Shown here one piece after another: positions 25,094 through 32,611 of a stretch of 64,000 nucleotides of DNA. The DNA is from Mucilaginibacter sp. JRF (lineage in GTDB: Bacteria; Bacteroidota; Bacteroidia; Sphingobacteriales; Sphingobacteriaceae). Numbering within the stretch: position 1 is the stretch's first letter; each line of letters starts with the position of its first letter. The stretch spans positions 124,001-188,000 of the forward strand of contig NZ_JADFBY010000008.1 of NCBI RefSeq assembly GCF_015223065.1. The letters run 5' to 3'. The notes under the pieces are model-generated. The model was given only the letters and a program-made list of their open reading frames with translations, did not search any database and had not been told where the DNA came from. Position numbers and translations under genes: made by a program.

Positions 25094-26254
25094 ATGAAAG
25101 AGGATCTTATAGAGCATATTAAATCGCAGCTTTCCAACCTGGAAATAGACTACCATGACGGAGCCTGGGAACGTTTTAATGAAAAGCGTAAACAGAAACG
25201 CGGCGCGGTAGTTTGGCGGGCATCATTAAGCGCGGCTGCGGTACTTATATTTTGCCTGGGTTTTGTTACTTATCAACTGCTTAATGAAAAAACACAACAA
25301 CCGCATGGCCGAAAACTTGCAGCCATAACGGAACCCCGGCGACCTGACACAGAGGAACAGCTTAAAACATCCGTGCCTGAAAATGCTTTGAACGTTACTC
25401 AATCAGTGAATGATAAAAATGAAAAGGTAACAACGCCTATTGCAAAGGTAATTCGCCCACTATTGCTGCCCCTTAACACAGATAGTGGAGTTACGGCTCC
25501 CGTTGCCGTTGATGTTACGCCGGTACCGGTGCCCCAATTCAATTCTGTAACCCAGTCCCACGTTAAAAAGATGAATACGGAGGATTTTTTGGTGCAGGAA
25601 ACCATATCAAAATATCCAGTTCCGGAAAAAATATCAGGAGGCAGAAAGTGGAGTTTTGCATTTTCGGTAGGGCAAGCTATAGATACACGATCAAAAACAG
25701 ATTTGAGTGCCGGGATGCACATTAGCTATTTACTCAACGACAGGTTGTCGCTGGTTTCCGGTATATTCTTTAATCAGCTTGGCGGCGCGAGGAAAAATGA
25801 AGTACCTGACATGAAGGGCCGTACGGATAAATTCATGACCGGCACACAGGCAAGTCTTGCCGGTGTTGATGTGCCGCTTGAGTTTCAGTACAAGGCCACC
25901 AAACAGTTGTATGCGCGTATAGGGGTATCAGCTTATGCTATTGTTTCGCAACAGCAAACGTTGGATTACCTGGAACGACGTACAGATGTAAATACTTATG
26001 TAGGGCCGGATGGTAGTACCAGAACAGAGTCTGTAACGGTGAGCGAAGTATCAACCGAGAGTGTTCCTACAGAGAAATTAAAACAACGACATTCAATGGT
26101 GGGCTTATATAATTTATCAATCGGCTGGAAACAAAAACTCAATGATCAACATTCCATCGCGTTTGAGCCCTATGTAAAGATTCCGCTGGCCGGGTATTCT
26201 GATCAAAAGCTAAACCTGGTACAAGGCGGCTTAAGGTTGAAGGTTGATTTTTAG
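25094..26254 (+). CDS. Predicted dual-membrane-spanning anti-sigma factor with C-terminal outer-membrane barrel
   Basis: A 386-residue protein with an unusual layout. Residues 1-40 are a charged, soluble N-terminus (MKEDLIEHIKSQLSNLEIDY) expected in the cytoplasm. Residues ~43-63 form one hydrophobic helix (SLSAAAVLIFCLGFVTYQLL). Residues ~65-180 are a Pro/Thr-rich spacer. Residues ~185-386 are a small beta-barrel of the outer-membrane barrel type (WSFAFSVGQAIDTRSK, LSAGMHISYLLNDRLSLVSG), ending in Phe. One chain would thus reach from cytoplasm to outer membrane. The gene starts two bases after the sigma factor stop. This matches the Dma (dual-membrane-spanning anti-sigma) type reported in Bacteroides; I assign it by architecture only. 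It would sense outer-membrane state and release the sigma factor. Confidence 0.75.
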   Translation: MKEDLIEHIKSQLSNLEIDYHDGAWERFNEKRKQKRGAVVWRASLSAAAVLIFCLGFVTYQLLNEKTQQPHGRKLAAITEPRRPDTEEQLKTSVPENALNVTQSVNDKNEKVTTPIAKVIRPLLLPLNTDSGVTAPVAVDVTPVPVPQFNSVTQSHVKKMNTEDFLVQETISKYPVPEKISGGRKWSFAFSVGQAIDTRSKTDLSAGMHISYLLNDRLSLVSGIFFNQLGGARKNEVPDMKGRTDKFMTGTQASLAGVDVPLEFQYKATKQLYARIGVSAYAIVSQQQTLDYLERRTDVNTYVGPDGSTRTESVTVSEVSTESVPTEKLKQRHSMVGLYNLSIGWKQKLNDQHSIAFEPYVKIPLAGYSDQKLNLVQGGLRLKVDF

Positions 26255-26471
26255 AGTTTTAGTAAACTTAATCTTTAAAGCTCATTGATTACATGATTAA
26301 AAGCGGCCTATTAAATGTGTGATGGTTAGCCGGTTCAGTCAGATCAACTTTGTACACCATCCGTTCCCTGCAGAATAGTTTTGTTTTGCCGAGATCGATC
26401 ATCGCCTTTGCGATTGTATATGTTAAAAACCCGTAATTTTTAACATCATCTGTCAAAAGCGGCAAATAACC

Positions 26472-26479
26472 TATGTTTG
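26472..26479 (+). promoter_or_regulatory. Bacteroidota -7 box upstream of the CHC2 pseudogene
   Basis: TATGTTTG fits TAnnTTTG, 20 bases before the ATG at 26499. No clear -33 element is seen. The signal suggests that the broken gene is still transcribed. Confidence 0.4.
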
Positions 26480-26498
26480 GGCATTAAACTAATAACAC

Positions 26499-26795
26499 AT
26501 GCCATCTGAAGAACTTATTACCGAGATCAATACTAAAACCGATCTTGCCGCTTAGATCAGAAAATATATTCCACTTCAGGAAAGCAGAAAAGCCTTGAAA
26601 GGAAATTGCCCTTTTCATAATGATCAAAATCTTTCCTTTATGGTTCTGCCCACCAAAAATACCTTTAAATGTTTTGGTTGCGGTGCAGAAGGCAGACCGG
26701 TAGATTTTCTTTCGCTTGTAGAAAACAGAACCTTTGAGGAGGCTACAAAAATGCTTGCAAAACATTTAGGCCTTAGCGAAAGATTATCGGCCTGA
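26499..26795 (+). pseudogene. CHC2 zinc-finger (DnaG-type) protein interrupted by an in-frame TAG
   Basis: From the ATG at 26499 the frame reads MPSEELITEINTKTDLAA, then TAG at 26553-26555, and continues in the same frame IRKYIPLQESRKALKGNCPF to a TGA at 26793-26795, 98 codons in all. The zinc finger is complete: CPFH, then CFGCG after ~17 residues, the Cys-x2-His/Cys-x2-Cys set of DnaG primases. It is followed by PVDFLSLVENRTFEEA. Small stand-alone CHC2 proteins occur in Bacteroidota and their role is unclear. Without suppression only 18 residues would be made; a TTG at 26595 could start a fragment still carrying the finger. The single TAG is either a mutation or a sequencing error. Confidence 0.75.
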
Positions 26796-27120
26796 GAGCT
26801 CCGTGGAGCATTTTATTCATTGCTAACAGATATGCTAAACTATATTTACCTTGCATATTACTTCTTGTTATTTCACGTTTTCACACATAACGGTGTATCC
26901 TCAAACGCGAACTCATGTAATATCTTGTAAATCAATCTGTACTTAATATTATAAATACCATCTTATTTTTTGTGATGGTTAAGGATAATTTCTTGATAGC
27001 AATCATAAATGACGATTCTGTTTTAAAACATTATCGTCAAATTGAGCATATTCCCATGTTAAGCTCAAAGCATCAGCAATAAACTAACGAATCTGAATTT
27101 TATTTAAATCTACCATTAAG
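26796..27120. other. A/T-rich intergenic stretch
   Basis: About 325 bases between the CHC2 pseudogene and the terminator of tRNA-His. I see no coding frame with protein-like composition, no repeat and no clear promoter. Confidence 0.5.
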
Positions 27121-27127
27121 ACATAAA

Positions 27128-27162
27128 AAAAGCCCTTTTTACAATTGTAAAAAAGGGCTTTT
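27128..27162 (-). terminator. Terminator of the tRNA-His transcript
   Basis: AAAAGCCCTTTTTACAA (27128-27144) pairs with 27145-27162, with one extra base. It is followed on the minus strand by a T-run. It lies 11 bases past the tRNA 3' end and could work in both directions. Confidence 0.75.
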
Positions 27163-27172
27163 AAATTAGCGG

Positions 27173-27246
27173 GGTAAATGATGGGGCTCGAACCCACGAC
27201 CCTCGGTACCACAAACCGATGCTCTAACCAACTGAGCTACATCTAC
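27173..27246 (-). tRNA. tRNA-His (anticodon GTG)
   Basis: Cloverleaf read on the minus strand. The 7-base acceptor stem GTAGATG pairs with CATTTAC (one G-U pair). The D-arm reads AGCTCAGTTGGTTAGAGC. The anticodon stem TCGGT/ACCGA has loop TTGTGGT, giving anticodon GTG. The T-arm has the TTCGAGC loop. Two histidine-specific marks are present: an encoded G at position -1 (27247) and a C discriminator (27173). CCA is not encoded. Confidence 0.95.
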
Positions 27247-27312
27247 CGTGTTGGAGGCTGCAAAAATAGAAATCTCCGGGCTATTTGCAAACATTTTTTT
27301 TAATATTTCTGA

Positions 27313-27320
27313 TACCTTTG
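27313..27320 (+). promoter_or_regulatory. -7 box (TACCTTTG) almost abutting the rnhA ATG
   Basis: TACCTTTG fits TAnnTTTG and ends only four bases before the ATG at 27325. Transcription from it would begin at or next to the start codon, implying a leaderless mRNA. A TTTG at 27284-27287 is rather far for the usual -33 spacing. Confidence 0.45.
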
Positions 27321-27324
27321 TTGC

Positions 27325-27798
27325 ATGGTTATTGAATTGTTTACAGATGGCGCATCAAGCGGCAACCCTGGGCCGGGAGGATATGGAGCTATACTACGTG
27401 CTGGTCAACACTATAAGGAACTTTCAGAAGGTTTTAGAAAAACGACTAATAACCGCATGGAACTATTGGCCGTAATAAAAGGCCTCGAAGCTATTAAAAA
27501 TCCTAATCAGGATGTGATCCTATATTCCGATTCAAAATATGTTATTGATGCTATTGAAAAGCGTTGGGTTTACGGCTGGCTGCAAAAGGGTTTTAAGGAC
27601 AAAAAGAACAAAGACCTTTGGCTACGCTACCTGGAGGTAAGCAAACCTCATAAAATTAAACTGGTATGGGTAAAAGGCCATGCCGGCCACCCGGAAAATG
27701 AGCGTTGTGATCAATTAGCTGTGGCGGCATCAAAGCAGCCCAAATTACTTATCGATACGGTATTTGAGGCTGAGAACGCAAGGGTGAATTTACTGTAA
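27325..27798 (+). CDS. rnhA: Ribonuclease HI
   Basis: A 157-residue enzyme that cleaves the RNA strand of RNA-DNA hybrids, as in primer removal and R-loop clearance. It has the full catalytic set in the family order: Asp8 (FTDGASSGNPGPGG), Glu46 (NRMELLA), Asp69 (YSDSKYVID), His119 (KGHAGH) and Asp129 (NERCDQLA). The length is typical. It ends exactly where the convergent small membrane protein gene ends (27798/27799). A -7 box lies right before its ATG. Confidence 0.97.
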   Translation: MVIELFTDGASSGNPGPGGYGAILRAGQHYKELSEGFRKTTNNRMELLAVIKGLEAIKNPNQDVILYSDSKYVIDAIEKRWVYGWLQKGFKDKKNKDLWLRYLEVSKPHKIKLVWVKGHAGHPENERCDQLAVAASKQPKLLIDTVFEAENARVNLL

Positions 27799-28086
27799 TT
27801 ACTTATTTGTAAAATGTGTGCTTAATAGTAAAATCACACTCATTACTAAGCCCATGCTATGTATCACCCAAACTACTACCCGCTTATTTTTACGGTAGAA
27901 AAAGTACTCTGTTAAAATAAGCGCGATTGAAACAGCGCAAGCAATTGCAAATATCGTTGTAAAGCCGTCAAGATCATCTACATCACCTGTCGCAAGTCCG
28001 GCGTTGGCAATACTATTCATAAACAGCACTAATAAATAGAATATTGATATGCTGAGGATATAAAGTAAGAACAGGGTTCTTTGCAT
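27799..28086 (-). CDS. Small three-helix membrane protein, function unknown
   Basis: A 95-residue protein with three hydrophobic segments: about 4-24 (TLFLLYILSISIFYLLVLF), 43-62 (TTIFAIACAVSIALILTEYF) and 72-90 (VVWVIHSMGLVMSVILLLST). Positive charges between helices 2 and 3 (YRKNKR) suggest that loop is cytoplasmic. I do not recognise the family. It is tail-to-tail with rnhA with no spacing. Confidence 0.65.
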   Translation of the reverse strand: MQRTLFLLYILSISIFYLLVLFMNSIANAGLATGDVDDLDGFTTIFAIACAVSIALILTEYFFYRKNKRVVVWVIHSMGLVMSVILLLSTHFTNK

Positions 28087-28186
28087 GTGGATATGGGGAT
28101 TTAAATAACCAATATTGTTAAATGGTATTTCCTATCAATCATTTTGAATTTACACTTTTATATCGCTTTGGATAAATTGTAATTGC

Positions 28187-28498
28187 TTATTCCTCGTAAT
28201 AAGTAAACTTGAAGTCATAAGCATAAGGCTTATCGCCGGGTTCTTGTTCGGGGGCGGTGTCATAAATTTCTATCGAGCCCGTTATTGCATATCCCGTACT
28301 TTCTCCAATATCTTCAAGGATAACCACTGCTTCATCTGAGTCTGTAGCCCAAATTTTTGCGCCTAAGTAAGCTGTACCTGGTCTTGCGGAAAAATCTTCG
28401 ATATATTCGGATATACTAACTGGAGTAATTAATGTGTAGTGCTTGTATGGAGTTCTAATTTTGCCATATCTAAGTTTTAATTTCCAATTCTTTATCAT
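28187..28498 (-). CDS. Hypothetical protein, about 103 residues
   Basis: A soluble protein (MIKNWKLKLRYGKIRTPYKH ... DFKFTYYEE) with no domain I recognise. The start at 28498 is chosen over an in-frame ATG at 28510 because a strong GGGAGGT lies just before it, itself within the upstream start-codon region. The gene follows the phosphodiesterase gene directly, its ATG lying one base past the TAG at 28500-28502, so the two are probably cotranslated. Confidence 0.65.
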   Translation of the reverse strand: MIKNWKLKLRYGKIRTPYKHYTLITPVSISEYIEDFSARPGTAYLGAKIWATDSDEAVVILEDIGESTGYAITGSIEIYDTAPEQEPGDKPYAYDFKFTYYEE

Positions 28499-28499
28499 A

Positions 28500-28994
28500 C
28501 TACCTCCCATTTAACTCGATTATCTGCATATCCTGAATTTTGGGGCCATCTATAATAAAGCGCATCAGTGTACGCACTTTATGCCAGCCTTGCTTGCCAG
28601 CGGCGCCGGGATTGAGGTGCAGGCATTTTATCCGCTCATCAAACATCACTTTTAATATGTGCGAATGCCCACAGATGAATAGTTGCGGCGGGTTAGCATA
28701 TATCTCATTCCGTACCTGCGGACTATACTTACCCGGGTAACCACCAATGTGTGTTATACAAACATCAACATCTTCACATTTAAAACGCAAGTTTTCGGGG
28801 TATACACGCCTTATGTCGCCGCCATCAATATTGCCGTACACGGCCTTGAAGGGTTTAAATGCTGCCAGTTTATCGGCCAGTTCAAGGTTACCGATATCGC
28901 CCGCGTGCCATATCTCATCGCATTGCTCAAAATGCTTAAATACGGCATCATCCAAATAACTGTGCGTGTCTGATATCAGGCCAATCCTCGTCAT
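28500..28994 (-). CDS. YfcE/MJ0936-type metallophosphoesterase
   Basis: A 164-residue calcineurin-like phosphoesterase with all the metal-binding blocks in order: LISDTHSYLD (about residues 6-15), HAGDIGNLE (about 30-38), VYGNIDGGD (about 53-61), ITHIGGYPG (about 80-88) and ICGHSHILK (about 106-114), then HLNPGAAG. This short type acts in vitro on phosphodiesters; the cellular substrate is not known. It is followed by a coupled hypothetical gene and preceded by the tRNA methyltransferase gene after 18 bases. Confidence 0.92.
   Translation of the reverse strand: MTRIGLISDTHSYLDDAVFKHFEQCDEIWHAGDIGNLELADKLAAFKPFKAVYGNIDGGDIRRVYPENLRFKCEDVDVCITHIGGYPGKYSPQVRNEIYANPPQLFICGHSHILKVMFDERIKCLHLNPGAAGKQGWHKVRTLMRFIIDGPKIQDMQIIELNGR
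28502..28508 (-). promoter_or_regulatory. Strong Shine-Dalgarno site deciding the start at 28498
   Basis: On the minus strand GGGAGGT lies three bases before the ATG at 28498. Clear Shine-Dalgarno sites are rare in this window, so this one is notable. It lies at the end of the phosphodiesterase coding sequence and suggests re-initiation at the hypothetical gene. Confidence 0.55.
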
Positions 28995-29012
28995 GCTTCA
29001 AAACAAAGCAAA

Positions 29013-29726
29013 TTAAAACACAATAAAAAACTCTTTTAATGTATCGATGTATTGCTGGCTGTAAACCTTTGGCGCATCGTAAATTAAAAACTGTTCGCTT
29101 GTTGGCTCAGTATGTGCTTTGCTTGTGACTATGATATACCGGTGAGGTTCACTATCAGCGTATGATCGTATCAGAATAGTTTTTTGAAGATGCAGATCAT
29201 AGCCGGCAAGCAGCGTTTCAATATAGTCGGCCGTGTTAACGGGCAACACCATCCAGCACGTGCCATTTTCTGTCAGATGATTTGATATGCCTTTTATCAT
29301 ATCCACAAAAAAATCCCTGTCGGCGTGTTTGGCCTGGTTTGTTTTTTGTGTGGGCGATGTTAAGGCGTCAATATAAAAAGGCGGATTAGTTACGATGAGA
29401 TCGTATTGATTTTCGGAGTTTTCACCGAAAAATGTATTGAAATCCTGATGATATATTTTAAGGCGATCACTATAGGGTGAACCTTCAAAATTATTTAACG
29501 CGGTTTTGGCGGCATCATCGTCTATCTCAACCGCTTCTATTAGTGCCGATGCAAAACGTTGCGCCAGCATTAGCGCAATTACACCGGTGCCTGTGCCAAT
29601 ATCCAGTATATGCTGAGGCTGCCCCGCTCCTGCCAGTGCGCCTAATAATACACCGTCGGTATTGATCTTCATGGCACAGCCTGACTGATCAACGCTGAAC
29701 TGCTTAAAGCGAAATATACCCGCCAT
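29013..29726 (-). CDS. trmN6: tRNA1(Val) (adenine-37-N6)-methyltransferase, TrmN6/YfiC-like
   Basis: A 237-residue class I SAM methyltransferase. It starts FRFKQFSVDQSGCAMKINTD, the characteristic opening of YfiC-type enzymes. The SAM motif is ILDIGTGTGVIALMLA (about 40-55) and the catalytic motif is IVTNPPFY (about 110-117), the NPPF typical of N6-adenine methylation. In Escherichia coli the homologue modifies A37 of tRNA-Val. Its ATG shares a base with the stop of the VOC gene upstream, giving a TAATG overlap, so they are coupled. Confidence 0.9.
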   Translation of the reverse strand: MAGIFRFKQFSVDQSGCAMKINTDGVLLGALAGAGQPQHILDIGTGTGVIALMLAQRFASALIEAVEIDDDAAKTALNNFEGSPYSDRLKIYHQDFNTFFGENSENQYDLIVTNPPFYIDALTSPTQKTNQAKHADRDFFVDMIKGISNHLTENGTCWMVLPVNTADYIETLLAGYDLHLQKTILIRSYADSEPHRYIIVTSKAHTEPTSEQFLIYDAPKVYSQQYIDTLKEFFIVF

Positions 29727-30115
29727 TACTTCTCGTAAAATTCAATAGGCAACCCGTCCGGATCGGCAAGAAAAGTAAAGCACTTGCCCGTAAATTCATC
29801 TATGCGGATTGGTTCAGCAGCTACACCAAACCTATTTACATGCGCTATAGCAGTTTCTACATCATCAACCTCAAAAGCCAAATGACGTAAGCCGGCAGCT
29901 TCGGGGCGTGATGGCCTTGCGGGAGGGTTTGGAAAAGAGAAAAGCTCGATCTGGTATAGTCCTGAAACCTCCAGATCGAGCTTGTATGATTGCCGTTCTT
30001 CACGGTAAACCTCACGTACTATAGTTAAGCCCAACACATCGATATAAAACTTTTTCGACCGCTCATAGTCGGTACAAATAATAGCTATGTGATGTACGCG
30101 GTTAAGTTTTAGCAT
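29726..30115 (-). CDS. VOC-family (glyoxalase-like) metalloprotein
   Basis: A 129-residue single-chain vicinal-oxygen-chelate protein. Two beta-alpha-beta-beta-beta repeats carry the putative metal ligands His9 (VHHIAIICTDYERS), Glu57 (YQIELFSF), His78 (LRHLAFEVDD) and Glu125 (PIEFYEK). It resembles the YaeR/SMU1112c type rather than true glyoxalase I, so the substrate is unknown. It is upstream of and coupled to the tRNA methyltransferase gene. A palindromic repeat lies directly upstream of its start. Confidence 0.88.
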   Translation of the reverse strand: MLKLNRVHHIAIICTDYERSKKFYIDVLGLTIVREVYREERQSYKLDLEVSGLYQIELFSFPNPPARPSRPEAAGLRHLAFEVDDVETAIAHVNRFGVAAEPIRIDEFTGKCFTFLADPDGLPIEFYEK

Positions 30116-30129
30116 ATTTTAAAACTTTA

Positions 30130-30212
30130 CGTCATTGCGAGGGACGAAGCAATCTCTGAACTTTTTATGCCGATATGCATATCAAGAGATTGCTTCGTAC
30201 CTCGCAATGACG
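30130..30212. repeat. REP-like inverted repeat (hairpin)
   Basis: Arms of 28 bases, 30130-30157 and 30185-30212, complementary at 27 positions. Each carries the CGTCATTGCGAGG and GACGAAGCAATCTCT-type core seen in dispersed palindromic elements of many genomes. The 27-base spacer is A/T-rich. It lies between the purL stop and the VOC start, both on the minus strand. Copy number in this genome would show whether it is a true REP family. Confidence 0.75.
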
Positions 30213-30229
30213 ATTTTTTATAGCGATAC

Positions 30230-32452
30230 TTATTCGCCTAACGCAACGTGCAGCACATTGTCAAACAACATCTTCACATCAGTTACATGGCCAAACAGTT
30301 GCTCGTCAACATTAAATTCGCCGTTGGTTACAGTACCTAACAGCGTAAAATCGGTTTCGCTTGTAGCCATCAGTTCAACAAATTTGTCCTGATCTGCCGG
30401 GGCAACGCTCACTACTATCCTGCCCTGCGCTTCGCCGAACAGGAAGGCATCCTTACGGATAGCAGCATCGGTACTGATATCAAAACCTAAACCGTTTGGC
30501 ATAGCCGCTTCGGCAAGGGTTACGTACAAACCGCCATCGGCAACGTCGTGCGCTGATTGTACCAGTTTATGCTTGATCAGCTCTTTGATCACCTGGTGTG
30601 TAGCATACTCCTGATCCAGATCAAAATGCGGAGCCGGAGATGCCGATACCTTGTGCCATGAGGCCAGATATTGTGATGAAGCGATATCGTTAACCGATTC
30701 GCCTACCAGGTATATAAAGTCGCCCGGCTGTTTAAAGTCAAGCGTCATGATGTTATCAATGCTATCCATTACACCCAGCATACCGATGGTTGGAGTCGGG
30801 AATACCGGGCCTTCATCTGACGATTGGTTGTAAAAGCTTACGTTACCACCTGTAACCGGGGTTTCAAACTTGGTACAAGCTTCGCCCATACCTTTAATAG
30901 CGCTAACAAACTGCCAGTAAACTTCAGGAATGTAAGGATTACCAAAGTTCAAGCAATTGGTAATAGCCACCGGCTCGCCACCTGCGCAGGTAATGTTACG
31001 CGCAGCCTCGGCAACAGCTATAGCACAACCTTTTTGCGGATCGGCGTATACGTAGCGTGAGTTACAGTCAACCGTTAAAACGATGGCCTTTTCGGTATCG
31101 CGTACAGCAACTACGGCAGCATCGCTCGGGCGGTTGGTGGTCATGGTTGATACACCTACCATTGAATCGTACTGATCAGTTACCCATCGTTTTGAAGCAA
31201 TGTTAGGATGACCCAACAAATGCTCAGCTACAGCAACCAGATCTTCCGGCTCAGCAATATCTTCTATCTTGAATTTTTGATTTTCGGCATAGTAAGCAGG
31301 CTCGCGGTACTCGCGTTGGTAAACCGGCGCACCGCCACCTAATACCAGGTCATCGGCAGGTACATCGGCCACCAGTTCGCCATTCATAAAGTACTCCAGG
31401 CGTTTGGTATCAGTTACCTCACCAATAATGGCGCAGTTCAAATCCCATTTATCAAAAATAGCTTCAACCTCTTTTTCACGACCTTTGTGTACCACGATCA
31501 GCATACGCTCCTGCGATTCTGAAAGCAATATCTCAAAAGGCTTCATGTTTTCTTGGCGGGTTGGAACCGCGTCGAGGTTAATGCGCATACCATGCTCACC
31601 CTTGGCCGACATTTCGGAGTTTGAGCAGATGATACCCGCGGCACCCATATCCTGCATACCTACTACAGCACCGGTTTTGATCACCTCAAGGGTAGCCTCC
31701 AACAAAAGTTTTTCCTGAAATGGATCACCTACCTGTACAGCAGGCAAATCGTTCACTGAATCTTCAGTAATATCTTTTGACGCGAAAGCCGCGCCGTGTA
31801 TACCATCCTTACCGGTAGCCGAGCCAACAATGTAAACCGGGTTGCCTACACCGTATGATGTAGCCGAAACGGTTTCGCCGGCCTTTACTATACCGGCAGA
31901 CATGGCGTTTACCAGCGGATTGATGTTATAGCATTCGTCAAAGAAAAGCTCGCCACCAACGGTTGGAATACCAAAGGCATTACCGTAATGACTGATGCCT
32001 TTAACCACACCTTTAATTAACCATTTGGTTTTATCGAGGTTGATGTCGCCAAAACGCAGGGAGTTAAGCTGCGCGATAGGCCTTGCACCCATAGTAAAAA
32101 TATCGCGGTTTATACCGCCCACACCTGTTGCCGCACCTTGGTAAGGCTCAAGCGCTGACGGGTGGTTATGTGATTCTATTTTGAAAGCACATCCAATACC
32201 ATCGCCCAGATCAACCAAACCGGCATTTTCTTCACCGGCTTTGGCCAGCATGCGCGGTCCATCCTTTGGTAATGTTTTTAACCAAGTAATAGAGTTTTTG
32301 TATGAGCAGTGCTCGCTCCACATTACCGAGAAGATAGACAATTCGGTAAAGTTAGGCACGCGGCCCAGTATCTCTTTTATACGATCAAACTCTTCGGGTA
32401 ACAGGCCAAGGTCTTTGGCGGTATCAACGGTAGTTAGCTCCTGATTCTCCAA
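30230..32452 (-). CDS. purL: Phosphoribosylformylglycinamidine synthase subunit PurL
   Basis: A 740-residue enzyme that makes FGAM from FGAR, ATP and glutamine-derived ammonia in purine synthesis. The length fits the small-PurL form that works with separate PurQ and PurS. Motifs include SEHCSYKNS near residue 48, FKIESHNHPSALEPYQGAAT with the catalytic His, GGIXRD-like GGINRDIFTMGARPIA, and a C-terminal VADGGLYVTLAEAAM. The frame has no ATG; TTG at 32452 gives MENQELTTVDTAKDLGL, the usual opening of Bacteroidota PurL, so a TTG start is real. PurQ and PurS are not in the window; purM is at 39963. Confidence 0.95.
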   Translation of the reverse strand: MENQELTTVDTAKDLGLLPEEFDRIKEILGRVPNFTELSIFSVMWSEHCSYKNSITWLKTLPKDGPRMLAKAGEENAGLVDLGDGIGCAFKIESHNHPSALEPYQGAATGVGGINRDIFTMGARPIAQLNSLRFGDINLDKTKWLIKGVVKGISHYGNAFGIPTVGGELFFDECYNINPLVNAMSAGIVKAGETVSATSYGVGNPVYIVGSATGKDGIHGAAFASKDITEDSVNDLPAVQVGDPFQEKLLLEATLEVIKTGAVVGMQDMGAAGIICSNSEMSAKGEHGMRINLDAVPTRQENMKPFEILLSESQERMLIVVHKGREKEVEAIFDKWDLNCAIIGEVTDTKRLEYFMNGELVADVPADDLVLGGGAPVYQREYREPAYYAENQKFKIEDIAEPEDLVAVAEHLLGHPNIASKRWVTDQYDSMVGVSTMTTNRPSDAAVVAVRDTEKAIVLTVDCNSRYVYADPQKGCAIAVAEAARNITCAGGEPVAITNCLNFGNPYIPEVYWQFVSAIKGMGEACTKFETPVTGGNVSFYNQSSDEGPVFPTPTIGMLGVMDSIDNIMTLDFKQPGDFIYLVGESVNDIASSQYLASWHKVSASPAPHFDLDQEYATHQVIKELIKHKLVQSAHDVADGGLYVTLAEAAMPNGLGFDISTDAAIRKDAFLFGEAQGRIVVSVAPADQDKFVELMATSETDFTLLGTVTNGEFNVDEQLFGHVTDVKMLFDNVLHVALGE

Positions 32453-32611
32453 TGCTTTATATTTATTTTAAAGGATGCGGCAAAATTAGGAAAATCAGGC
32501 GAAAGCAGGTAAATAAGTTTACAGTTTAGTTGAAGTAACAAACTACCCTAAAAAACGCAGCCGGGCCATACACTAAGTATGGCACCGGCATATTTACAGG
32601 CTTAGGTAATA

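Noticed and set aside
5858..26795. Alternative genetic code or stop-codon readthrough for a noncanonical amino acid
   Set aside because: The internal stops are one TAA and one TAG in accessory genes, housekeeping genes show none, and no downstream recoding element is apparent. The PylC-like piece at 58514 is only a pre-ATP-grasp domain.
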